Of a DNA stretch of 30,353 nt, positions 14,596 to 21,878 are shown in pieces (the stretch's first letter is position 1; each line of letters begins with the position of its first letter). A program made the translations under genes and the position numbers. The notes under the pieces are model-generated. The model was not told the origin of the DNA. It did not search any database and saw nothing but the letters and a program-made list of their open reading frames with translations. The DNA is from an uncultured Rikenella sp. GTDB taxonomy: Bacteria; Bacteroidota; Bacteroidia; Bacteroidales; Rikenellaceae. The stretch is from assembly GCF_910577125.1 (NCBI RefSeq), contig NZ_CAJTMN010000018.1:1-30353 (forward strand). The letters are read 5' to 3'.

Positions 14596-15865
14596 GATAA
14601 CCATCAAAAACGGAGTTTTGGAGGTACCGGACAGCCCGGTCATCCCTTTTATCGAAGGAGACGGTATCGGGGTGGATATCTGGCCGGCCACACGACGGAT
14701 CGTAGATGCGGCGGTGGCGACCTGCTACGGCGGCAAACGCCGTATCGAGTGGCGTGAGGTGCTGGCTGGTCAGAAAGCGTTCGACCGGACGGGGAACTGG
14801 CTTCCGGAAGAGACGCTGGCGGCTTTTCGGGAGTATTTGGTGGGAATCAAAGGGCCGCTGACCACGCCGATCGGCGGAGGGATCCGGTCATTGAATGTCG
14901 CTCTGCGGCAGGAGCTCGATTTGTACGTCTGCCAGCGGCCGACGCGCTATTTTCAGGGGGTGGTGACGCCGCTCAAGCGGCCGCAGGATGTCGATATGGT
15001 GATCTTCCGGGAGAATACGGAGGATATCTATGCCGGAATCGAGTGGCAGACGGGGACGCCGGAGGCGATCAGGTTGCGGGAATTTCTGATCAACGAGATG
15101 GGAGTACGGAAGATCCGTTTCCCGGAAACCTCTTCGTTCGGCATCAAGCCGGTTTCGCGGGAGGGGACGGAACGGCTCGTGCGGGCGGCGATCCGGTATG
15201 CCATCGAGCACAAACTGCCATCCGTGACTTTGGTGCACAAAGGGAATATCATGAAGTTCACCGAGGGGTCGTTTAAGAACTGGGGGTATGAACTGGCGGA
15301 ACGGGAGTTCGGCGGACAGACTTTCACATGGGCCGAATGGGAACGGATCAAGAAGGCGGAGGGAGAAGAGGCGGCGAATGCGGCTCAGGAAGCTGCCGTG
15401 GCGGCGGGCAAGGTGATTATAAAGGATGCCATTGCGGACGCTTTCCTGCAGTGGACGCTGCTCAAACCGCGGGAATTCTCGGTGATCGCTACACTCAATT
15501 TGAACGGCGACTATATTTCGGATCAGCTGGCGGCGATGGTCGGCGGCATCGGGATCGCACCGGGGGCGAATATCAACTACACCACGGGGCATGCGATTTT
15601 CGAGGCGACGCACGGGACGGCGCCGATCCATGCGGGCAAGAACAAGGCCAACCCCTGCTCGCTCCTGCTCTCGGCGGTCATGATGCTCCAATACATGGGG
15701 TGGGCAGAGGCCGGAGAGGCGATTATACGGGCGATGGAGAGTGCGTTCGTCGAAGGGAAAGCGACCTACGATCTGGTGCGGTTCATGGAGAACGGCACCC
15801 GGCTCTCGACCAGCGAGTTTGCCGATCTGTTGATCGCGAAAATTAACGACAAAGGAGATGAATAA
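14588..15865 (+). CDS. icd: Isocitrate dehydrogenase, E. coli Icd type, coenzyme preference uncertain
   Basis: The 425-residue enzyme oxidatively decarboxylates isocitrate to 2-oxoglutarate. It aligns along its length with E. coli Icd: RSLNVALRQELDLY with S101 (E. coli S113), FRENTEDIYAGIEW, LVHKGNIMKFTEG, NLNGDYISD and FEATHGTAP. Coenzyme residues are mixed. Where E. coli has K344, Y345 and V351 for NADP, this protein has I347, H348 and A354, yet Y391 and R395 are kept as Y394 and R398. NADP use should therefore not be taken for granted. A lysine- and alanine-rich insert near residues 255-275 replaces a loop of the E. coli enzyme. Its ATG overlaps the aconitase stop within ATGAATAA, and its own stop overlaps the citrate synthase start in the same way. 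Confidence 0.96.
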   Translation: MNKITIKNGVLEVPDSPVIPFIEGDGIGVDIWPATRRIVDAAVATCYGGKRRIEWREVLAGQKAFDRTGNWLPEETLAAFREYLVGIKGPLTTPIGGGIRSLNVALRQELDLYVCQRPTRYFQGVVTPLKRPQDVDMVIFRENTEDIYAGIEWQTGTPEAIRLREFLINEMGVRKIRFPETSSFGIKPVSREGTERLVRAAIRYAIEHKLPSVTLVHKGNIMKFTEGSFKNWGYELAEREFGGQTFTWAEWERIKKAEGEEAANAAQEAAVAAGKVIIKDAIADAFLQWTLLKPREFSVIATLNLNGDYISDQLAAMVGGIGIAPGANINYTTGHAIFEATHGTAPIHAGKNKANPCSLLLSAVMMLQYMGWAEAGEAIIRAMESAFVEGKATYDLVRFMENGTRLSTSEFADLLIAKINDKGDE

Positions 15866-17216
15866 AGACTATTTGATATACAAACTCTCGGAAACCGTCA
15901 AGGAGACTTCGCGGATCGAGAACGACCTCTTCAAATGCTTCGGCGTGAAACGAGGACTGCGCAATGAGGATCATTCGGGGGTGCTGGTCGGGTTGACTAA
16001 CATCGGCGACGTGGTGGGCTACGAACGGCTGGCCGACGGCAAAGGATTGAAAGCCATTCCCGGCAAACTGCTCTACCGGGGGATCGAGGTGTCGGATCTG
16101 GTGCACGGGGTGCAGGCCGAAAACCGGCTGGGATACGAAGAGACAGCCTTTTTGCTTCTGTCGGGTTATCTGCCGGATCGCGAGGAGCTGGAGACGTTCA
16201 CCAATCTGCTTAACGAACAGATGGTTTTGCGGCATGCGGCCAAGATGAACATCCTGCAGCTCTACGGGAACGACATCATGAACATCCTGGCGCGTTCGGT
16301 GCTGGTACTCTATGCGTTCGACGAGCATGCGGACGATACCTCGCGCGACAATCTGGTGCGGCAGTCGGTAGACCTGATCGCGAAGTTTCCGTCGATCATC
16401 GCTTACGCCTACCACACGATGAACCACAACAAAAACGGGGGCTCGCTGCACATCCGGATTCCGAAACCGGGCTTCTCGCTGGCCGAAAACTTCATCTACA
16501 TGATGAAGGGTTCCAAAGGATATACCCCGCTGGATGTCAAAGTATTGGACCTGTGCCTGATTCTGCATGCGGAACACGGCGGGGGGAACAACTCGACCTT
16601 CACGACGCGGGTGACCAGCTCGTCGGGAACGGACACCTATTCGTCGATTGCGGCGGCGATCGGTTCGCTGAAAGGGCCGTTGCACGGGGGGGCCAATTTG
16701 CAGGTGATCGACATGTTCGCCCATTTGCGGGAGACCATTTCGGACTGGACGGACGAGACGGAAATCAAGACCTACCTGATGCGGATGCTACGCAAGGAGG
16801 TCTACGACAAGAAAGGGCTGATTTACGGGATCGGACACGCCGTCTACACGATTTCCGACCCGCGCGCACTGCTGCTCAAGGAGATGGCGCGCTCGCTGGC
16901 ACAGGAGAAAGGACGGGAGAAGGAGTTCGCGTTCCTCGAATCCATCGAACGGCTGGCCGTGGAGAGCTTCATGGAATTCAAAGGCCATTCGGTAAACAAA
17001 AAGGTGTGCGCCAACGTGGACTTTTATTCGGGCTTCGTGTACGACATGATCGGCCTGCCGCGGGAGGTCTATACGCCGCTGTTCGCCATGTCGCGCATCG
17101 CCGGATGGGTGGCGCACCGGATCGAGGAGCTGAATTTCGACAGCCGGCGCATTATCCGGCCGGCCTATAAGAATGTCGCTCCGGCAGCGGAATACAAACC
17201 GTTGGAGAAAAGATAA
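15858..17216 (+). CDS. gltA: Citrate synthase
   Basis: The 452-residue enzyme condenses oxaloacetate and acetyl-CoA to citrate. The probable catalytic triad is H240 (HAEHGGGN), H327 (GIGHAVY) and D388 (ANVDFYSG), with GPLHGGAN at 273-280. GHAV at the second histidine is like mitochondrial citrate synthase; E. coli GltA has GHRV. A 2-methylcitrate synthase activity cannot be excluded on sequence alone, but the operon with acn and icd argues for citrate. The gene starts within the last codons of icd (ATGAATAA), preceded by AAAGGAG directly against the ATG, and a strong hairpin follows its stop codon. It is the last gene of the operon. Confidence 0.95.
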   Translation: MNKDYLIYKLSETVKETSRIENDLFKCFGVKRGLRNEDHSGVLVGLTNIGDVVGYERLADGKGLKAIPGKLLYRGIEVSDLVHGVQAENRLGYEETAFLLLSGYLPDREELETFTNLLNEQMVLRHAAKMNILQLYGNDIMNILARSVLVLYAFDEHADDTSRDNLVRQSVDLIAKFPSIIAYAYHTMNHNKNGGSLHIRIPKPGFSLAENFIYMMKGSKGYTPLDVKVLDLCLILHAEHGGGNNSTFTTRVTSSSGTDTYSSIAAAIGSLKGPLHGGANLQVIDMFAHLRETISDWTDETEIKTYLMRMLRKEVYDKKGLIYGIGHAVYTISDPRALLLKEMARSLAQEKGREKEFAFLESIERLAVESFMEFKGHSVNKKVCANVDFYSGFVYDMIGLPREVYTPLFAMSRIAGWVAHRIEELNFDSRRIIRPAYKNVAPAAEYKPLEKR

Positions 17217-17245
17217 TTTCGCAGGTCTCGCACCCTGCAAAATGC

Positions 17246-17283
17246 AGCGCGGCTCTTTCCCATACCCGGGAAAGAGCCGCGCT
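17246..17283. terminator. Strong bidirectional hairpin between gltA and purC
   Basis: A perfect 16-bp stem (17246-17261 with 17268-17283) encloses a 6-nt loop. It is in the middle of the convergent gap, followed by TCGTTTCTTTG on the plus strand and by a short A/T stretch on the other. It probably ends both transcripts. Confidence 0.8.
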
Positions 17284-17303
17284 TCGTTTCTTTGCACCGC
17301 CGC

Positions 17304-18257
17304 CTACACCAGCCGCGCCAGCATATTTTTCACATTGTTCGCGATCCGTTCCTCCGTCGCCGGTTCCACGCCGCGATCGAACTTCTCGCCCGTAATATGC
17401 TCGTACAGTTCGATATAGCGCTCGCTCACACTGTCCACAAACGCATCCGTCAGCTCCGGCATCACATCCCCCTTGCGCCCCTGGAAACCGTGTTCCATCA
17501 GCCACTCGCGTACGAACTCTTTGGAAAGCTGCCGCTGCTGCTCGCCCCGATCGAAACGCTCCTGATAGCCGTCGGCATAGAAATAACGCGAGCTGTCCGG
17601 AGTATGCACCTCGTCGATCAGATAAATCTCGCCGTCTTTCTTCCCGAACTCGTACTTCGTGTCCACCAGAATCAAGCCGTGTTTCGCCGCAATCTCCGTC
17701 CCGCGTTCGAAGAGCTGCATGGCATATTTTTCGAGTACCGCATAATCCTCCGCAGAAACCAACCCCCGGGCAATAATATCCTCTTTCGAGATATTTTCGT
17801 CATGAAGTCCCAGCTCCGCCTTAGTGGTCGGCGTAATGATCGGCTTCTCAAATTTCTGATGTTCGTGCATCCCCTCCGGCAGCGGCACCCCGCAGATCGA
17901 CCGGGCCCCCGCCTTGTAATCCCGCCACGAGCTTCCGGTCAGGTAGCCCCGCACGATCATCTCCACGGCGAACGGTTCGCACTTGTACCCCACCGTCACC
18001 ATCGGATCGGGCGAAGCGATCTTCCAGTTCGGACAAATATCGGCTGTCGCATCCAGCGCCTTGGCTGCAATCTGGTTCAACACCTGCCCCTTGAACGGAA
18101 TCCCTTTCGGCAGCACCACATCGAACGCCGAGATGCGGTCGGTGACCACCATGGCCAAATATTTGTCGTCGATGTTGTACACATCGCGCACTTTGCCTTC
18201 GTACAAAGATTTCTGACCGTCGAAGTGCAGATCGGTCTTTACCAATGCTTTCGCCAT
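17304..18257 (-). CDS. purC: Phosphoribosylaminoimidazole-succinocarboxamide synthase (SAICAR synthetase)
   Basis: The 317-residue enzyme joins CAIR and aspartate with ATP in de novo purine synthesis. Recognisable parts are YEGKVRDVY at the ATP-binding start, DRISAFDVVLP, PFAVEMIVRGYLTGSSWRDY, the LVDTKYEFGK segment and LIDEVHTPDSSRY. I chose the ATG at 18255-18257 (MAKALVKTDLHFDGQKSLYEGK); a start further upstream would overlap the intergenic space next to phoH. It is longer than the 237-residue E. coli enzyme, as in the long bacterial and yeast-type class. It lies 35 nt after phoH and shares its direction, so it is probably cotranscribed with it. No purine riboswitch is visible. Confidence 0.96.
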   Translation of the reverse strand: MAKALVKTDLHFDGQKSLYEGKVRDVYNIDDKYLAMVVTDRISAFDVVLPKGIPFKGQVLNQIAAKALDATADICPNWKIASPDPMVTVGYKCEPFAVEMIVRGYLTGSSWRDYKAGARSICGVPLPEGMHEHQKFEKPIITPTTKAELGLHDENISKEDIIARGLVSAEDYAVLEKYAMQLFERGTEIAAKHGLILVDTKYEFGKKDGEIYLIDEVHTPDSSRYFYADGYQERFDRGEQQRQLSKEFVREWLMEHGFQGRKGDVMPELTDAFVDSVSERYIELYEHITGEKFDRGVEPATEERIANNVKNMLARLV

Positions 18258-18292
18258 TTTATGACTTGTGTGATTTAGTATTTTTCGTCGTT

Positions 18293-19261
18293 TCAATCCC
18301 GCGCCGCGCCGTGTTTCTCGAACGCCTGCACAATATGTTTCACCAGTTCGTGCCGCACGATATCCTGTTTGTCGAACTCCACGACACCGATCCCCCGGAT
18401 TCCGCGCAACATCCCGATGGCCGGCATCAGCCCCGAATCTCCCTGATGGGGCAAATCGACCTGCGTGACATCTCCGGTCACGATAAATTTCGCGTTGCGT
18501 CCCATCCGGGTCAGAAACATCTTGATTTGCGACAAGAGGGTATTCTGCGCCTCGTCCAGAATGACGAACGCATTGTCCAGCGTCCGCCCGCGCATATAAG
18601 CCAGCGGCGCGATCTGCACGATCCCCTCCGCCATATAGTCCTGCAGTTTCTTGGGCGGAATCATGTCGTTCAACGCATCGTAGAGCGGTTGCAGATAGGG
18701 GTCGAGCTTCTCTTTCATATCCCCCGGCAGAAAACCCAGCTTCTCGCCCGCCTCCACCGCCGGACGGGTCAGGATAATCCGCCGCACCTCTTTATTTTTC
18801 AAAGCCCGCACCGCCAGGGCAATCGCCGTATAGGTTTTCCCGCTCCCCGCCGGCCCGACGGCAAACAGCAGGTCGTTTTTCGCATACAGCTCCACCAGTT
18901 TCCGCTGATTGGGCGTCCGGGCACGAACGATATTCCCGTTGTTCCCGTAGACGATCACATCCTCTGCCGCCGCATCGCCCTCGCCGGCGAGAGTTCGGTC
19001 GGCCGACGGCACGTCGAAAATCTGATCCACCACTTCCGGCGAAAGATGTCCATAACGACGAAAATAAGCGACCAGCTGCGCAAACCGCTCTTCGAAACGG
19101 GCAATCTGTTCCGCCGATCCCAGCAGTTTCAGCGTCCCGCCCCGCGCCACGATTTTCAGCTCCGGGAATTTTCCGACCAGACGGTGGAAATTGGCATCCG
19201 CCACGCCATAAAAATCCGCCGGGTCGATCGTTCCGTCGAGGTCTATGATCTTTTCGCCCAT
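18293..19261 (-). CDS. phoH: PhoH family ATPase
   Basis: The 322-residue protein has an N-terminal KH-like segment (LKIVARGGTLKLLGSAEQIARFEERF) followed by the PhoH ATPase domain. Walker A is GPAGSGKT at 136-143, and Walker B is VILDEAQN near 223-230. Conserved RTPNQRKLVEL, LTRPAVEAGEKLGFLPGD and IVTGDVTQVDLP are also present. PhoH proteins are linked to RNA metabolism and ribosome quality control, but their exact activity is unsettled. The ATG at 19259-19261 gives the normal N-terminus; longer in-frame versions reach into the upstream barrel gene. Gaps are 17 nt to the outer-membrane barrel gene and 35 nt to purC, consistent with an operon. Confidence 0.95.
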   Translation of the reverse strand: MGEKIIDLDGTIDPADFYGVADANFHRLVGKFPELKIVARGGTLKLLGSAEQIARFEERFAQLVAYFRRYGHLSPEVVDQIFDVPSADRTLAGEGDAAAEDVIVYGNNGNIVRARTPNQRKLVELYAKNDLLFAVGPAGSGKTYTAIALAVRALKNKEVRRIILTRPAVEAGEKLGFLPGDMKEKLDPYLQPLYDALNDMIPPKKLQDYMAEGIVQIAPLAYMRGRTLDNAFVILDEAQNTLLSQIKMFLTRMGRNAKFIVTGDVTQVDLPHQGDSGLMPAIGMLRGIRGIGVVEFDKQDIVRHELVKHIVQAFEKHGAARD

Positions 19262-19278
19262 AAAGAAGTACGGAGTCT

Positions 19279-19920
19279 CTATTTCAGAATCATGTATCCG
19301 ATCGAAATCGCCACTTTCTGCTCCCTGACTTTCAGACCGGAGATATAATCGTCCAACTGTTTCTGCTGGTTGGCGATTTTCGAGAAGTTGCCGCAATACC
19401 GCGCGTCGATCGTCAAGCGCCCCAGATCGACCCCGATCCCCGCCTGATAGCCCATCACGAAGTTATCGAGCCGCGGAACCACTTTCGTCTCCTTCAACCC
19501 GACATTCATCACCTCGTCCATCGGGAAACGGAACGACGGCCCGACCATCAGCCGCACGATCGAAAATTTCCACCCCACCAGAACCGGCACTTCGATCCAG
19601 TTGGAACGGACTTTCAGTTTCTCATCCGTCGTCGTCCCGTCGGCCGTCGTTTCGACCGGGAACGACCCGCTGGTACGGCTGTAAACCACCTCCGGCTGAA
19701 TCAGGAAACCCAGTGGAAGCCGCACCCGTGCCTGAAGTCCGAGTTCGAACCCCGGTTTGGTACTGCTCTCGGAATAACGGTGATTGGACGAGAAGGTGTA
19801 TTTCAGGTCCGAACTGTTGATCAACAGCCCGCCCTTCACGCCGAACTGTACGGGTGATGCGGCCCGCACGCCGCTCAGTGCCGCAACACACAGGAAAAGA
19901 GAGAAAAATATTTTTTTCAT
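19279..19920 (-). CDS. Outer-membrane beta-barrel protein (porin family)
   Basis: The 213-residue protein starts at the ATG at 19918-19920 and begins with a signal peptide (MKKIFFSLFLCVAALSGVRA). The rest alternates amphipathic strands typical of a small 8-10 strand barrel: VQFGVKGGLLINSSDL, PGFELGLQARVRLPLGFLIQPEVVYSR, WIEVPVLVGWKFSIVRLMVGPSF, and VMGYQAGIGVDLGRLTIDARYCGNF. It ends in VAISIGYMILK, an outer-membrane-like final strand. This fits the outer-membrane beta-barrel family widespread in Bacteroidota, whose functions are mostly unknown. It heads a transcription unit with phoH and purC and has two exact TAnnTTTG boxes in front. Confidence 0.85.
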   Translation of the reverse strand: MKKIFFSLFLCVAALSGVRAASPVQFGVKGGLLINSSDLKYTFSSNHRYSESSTKPGFELGLQARVRLPLGFLIQPEVVYSRTSGSFPVETTADGTTTDEKLKVRSNWIEVPVLVGWKFSIVRLMVGPSFRFPMDEVMNVGLKETKVVPRLDNFVMGYQAGIGVDLGRLTIDARYCGNFSKIANQQKQLDDYISGLKVREQKVAISIGYMILK

Positions 19921-19932
19921 ACTTCGATCAAA

Positions 19933-19954
19933 CAAAAATAACGGAGCAAATATA
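19933..19954 (-). promoter_or_regulatory. Two tandem -7 boxes in front of the barrel gene
   Basis: On the minus strand TATATTTG (19947-19954) and TATTTTTG (19933-19940) both match TAnnTTTG exactly. A TTTG 17 nt before the second could serve as its -33 element. They lie in the 49-bp gap between the cardiolipin synthase stop and the barrel gene, suggesting separate control of the barrel-phoH-purC unit. Confidence 0.55.
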
Positions 19955-19969
19955 CTCCAAATTTTTCGC

Positions 19970-21415
19970 TTACAGCAACGGGCTGAAGAGCCGCGCCACC
20001 GACTCCTTGAGCATCTCGCTCCGGGAGCGTGCCGCCCAGTGTTTCCGCGTCAGTTTCACACACCCCTTCAAATCCTGGAGGAACCGTTGCTCGATCCGAT
20101 CCGTCACCCGCGAGTCGTAGATCATGGCCGTCACCTCGAAATTATCCTCGAAACTCCGGTTGTCCATATTGGCCGTCCCGATCGAACTGAAATGGTCGTC
20201 GATGGTCATGATCTTACTGTGGTTGAAACCCTCCGTGTAGAGGTAGACCTTGATGCGCGCCTCCAGCAGTTCGGTAATATACGACCGCGATGCCCAGTAG
20301 ACGATTTTGCTGTCCGAGCGCGACGGCAGCATGATCCGCACGTCGATACCGCTCAGTGCCGCCACCTTCAGGGCGGTCAGCAGCGATTCGCCCGGCATGA
20401 AATACGGAGTCGAGATGTAGATATGATCGGTCGCTTTATTGATGGCCGCGAAATAGGCCTGCATAATCGTCGCCCAATCCGAGTCGGGCCCCGAAGTGGC
20501 GATCTGCACCGCCGTATCGCCGGCATTCCGCGCGGCCGGCGCGAGGTATTTCTCCTTGTCCTTCAACTGGATGCCCGTCGCGAAGTACCAGTCTGTCAGA
20601 AATGTCAGCTGCAGCATGTGCACCGCCGATCCCTCGATTTTCAGATGCGTGTCGCGCCAGGGGCCGTATTTGGTACCCCGCAAATAACGATCGGCGATGT
20701 TCAGTCCGCCGGTATACCCTACCCGGCCGTCGATCACCACGATCTTCCGGTGGTTCCGGTAGTTGATTTTGCTGGTGAGCCACGGGAAGACGACCGGCAT
20801 GAAACAGTGAATCTGCACCCCCGCCTCGCGCAGCGAACGGATAAAACGCCGCTTGAGGTTCCAGCTCCCCACGTCGTCGTAGATGAAACGCACCTCTACC
20901 CCGCTCCGTGCCTTCGCTTTCAGAATCTCGACGATCTCACCGCCCAGATCGTCGTTTTCGAAGATATAGTACTCCAAATGGATCGACGACTCGGCCCGGC
21001 GCAAGGCATCGACCAGCGACGAAAAGGTCTCCGCACCGTCGTTCAGCACCTCCAGCCGGTTATCGGTCGTCAGGAGCGATTTGTTGTTGTTGAGCAGCAG
21101 AGTGATGATCTCCCGGTTGGAAGCCACGGCCGGATGCGAGAAGCTGTCGATCTCCCTCAGCTGCCTGTAACTCAGATGTTCGAACTGCTTCAGGTCTTTG
21201 ATCTCCTTGCGGTTGAAGATCTTCTGTTTGCGATAGTCCTGTCCGAAAAAGACGAAAAGCCCGAGGCCGATAAACGGCAGCAGGATGACCACCGCAATCC
21301 ACGACAAAGCCCGAATCGGGTCGCGCCGTTCGTGCAGTACGGTGAATACCGTCGCGATTACCAGCAAAAAGTAAGATACCAGCAATGCGTATATAAGGAT
21401 ATTCCACCAATCCAT
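19970..21415 (-). CDS. cls: Cardiolipin synthase, phospholipase D family
   Basis: The 481-residue membrane enzyme makes cardiolipin from phosphatidylglycerol. Two N-terminal membrane helices (residues 4-25 and 37-57) precede two PLD domains. The catalytic HKD motifs are H222/K224/D229 (HRKIVVID) and H399/K401/D406 (HSKIMTID), with GGLN and GTANMDNRSF after each. This is the bacterial ClsA layout and length. I chose the ATG at 21413-21415 because it places the first membrane helix at the N-terminus; an in-frame ATG 23 codons upstream is possible. A near-consensus AAAATTTG (21430-21437) is the only promoter-like box. It is divergent from the UbiB unit. Confidence 0.94.
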   Translation of the reverse strand: MDWWNILIYALLVSYFLLVIATVFTVLHERRDPIRALSWIAVVILLPFIGLGLFVFFGQDYRKQKIFNRKEIKDLKQFEHLSYRQLREIDSFSHPAVASNREIITLLLNNNKSLLTTDNRLEVLNDGAETFSSLVDALRRAESSIHLEYYIFENDDLGGEIVEILKAKARSGVEVRFIYDDVGSWNLKRRFIRSLREAGVQIHCFMPVVFPWLTSKINYRNHRKIVVIDGRVGYTGGLNIADRYLRGTKYGPWRDTHLKIEGSAVHMLQLTFLTDWYFATGIQLKDKEKYLAPAARNAGDTAVQIATSGPDSDWATIMQAYFAAINKATDHIYISTPYFMPGESLLTALKVAALSGIDVRIMLPSRSDSKIVYWASRSYITELLEARIKVYLYTEGFNHSKIMTIDDHFSSIGTANMDNRSFEDNFEVTAMIYDSRVTDRIEQRFLQDLKGCVKLTRKHWAARSRSEMLKESVARLFSPLL

Positions 21416-21501
21416 GGTGGCTAAATTAGCAAATTTTCCGCCAAAACGATTCAATTCGGAGAAATAACCCTCCTCACGAGGATTCATGAATAATTTTGCC
21501 C

Positions 21502-21509
21502 GATATTTG
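21502..21509 (+). promoter_or_regulatory. Possible -7 box of the coiled-coil/UbiB unit
   Basis: GATATTTG matches TAnnTTTG except for the first base. It would give a leader of about 65 nt before the ATG at 21579. No clear -33 TTG. Confidence 0.4.
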
Positions 21510-21517
21510 CAAATGGA

Positions 21518-21533
21518 ACTCCTGAGGAGGAGT
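21518..21533 (+). other. Small leader hairpin sequestering a GAGGAGG run
   Basis: ACTCCT pairs with AGGAGT around a GAGG loop. The purine run is Shine-Dalgarno-like but lies 46 nt before the ATG at 21579, so it does not serve that start directly. It may be a leader structure or chance. Confidence 0.3.
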
Positions 21534-21578
21534 CCTCCGGCTCCGACATCGTCAATTTCCGAAAAAGAACCAACCGAT

Positions 21579-21878
21579 ATGAACCAGGCATTGAACGTCC
21601 TGCTGCGCGCCGCTATTGCGGCGGCGGCCAGCGACCGCGAAAAATTCGTCGATCGGGTCAGCGGACTGATCGAAGACAAGGTCGGCACTTCGCCCCAGAC
21701 CGCTCAAAAAGTGGCAGGCGGAATCGACCAGCTGGTCGATATGCTCGACCAGCAACTCTTTTTCCAGCAGCTCACGGCCGATCGGACGGTCGACGGCGAG
21801 CTGGAAAAGAAGATCGACCGGCTGACGGCGGCCATCGACAAACTCAATGCGAATCTGGAAAAACTCTCCGATCGATGA
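21579..21878 (+). CDS. Conserved small coiled-coil protein coupled to UbiB
   Basis: The 99-residue protein has no signal peptide. It has an alanine-rich amphipathic N-terminus (MNQALNVLLRAAIAAAASDREKFVDRV), a middle with QKVAGGIDQLVDMLDQQLFFQQL, and a C-terminal heptad-like coiled coil (ELEKKIDRLTAAIDKLNANLEKL). I do not recognise a named family. The start at 21579 is preferred over an in-frame ATG at 21486 that precedes the promoter box. Its TGA overlaps the UbiB gene start as ATGA, so the two are translationally coupled and probably work together. Its size and terminal coiled coil recall the UbiK accessory factor of proteobacterial ubiquinone synthesis, but that is only an analogy. Confidence 0.75.
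   Translation: MNQALNVLLRAAIAAAASDREKFVDRVSGLIEDKVGTSPQTAQKVAGGIDQLVDMLDQQLFFQQLTADRTVDGELEKKIDRLTAAIDKLNANLEKLSDR

Noticed and set aside
21486..21578. An N-terminal extension of the 99-residue coiled-coil protein.
   Set aside because: The extra residues are low-complexity and the region holds a likely -7 box and leader hairpin, so the ATG at 21579 is a better start.
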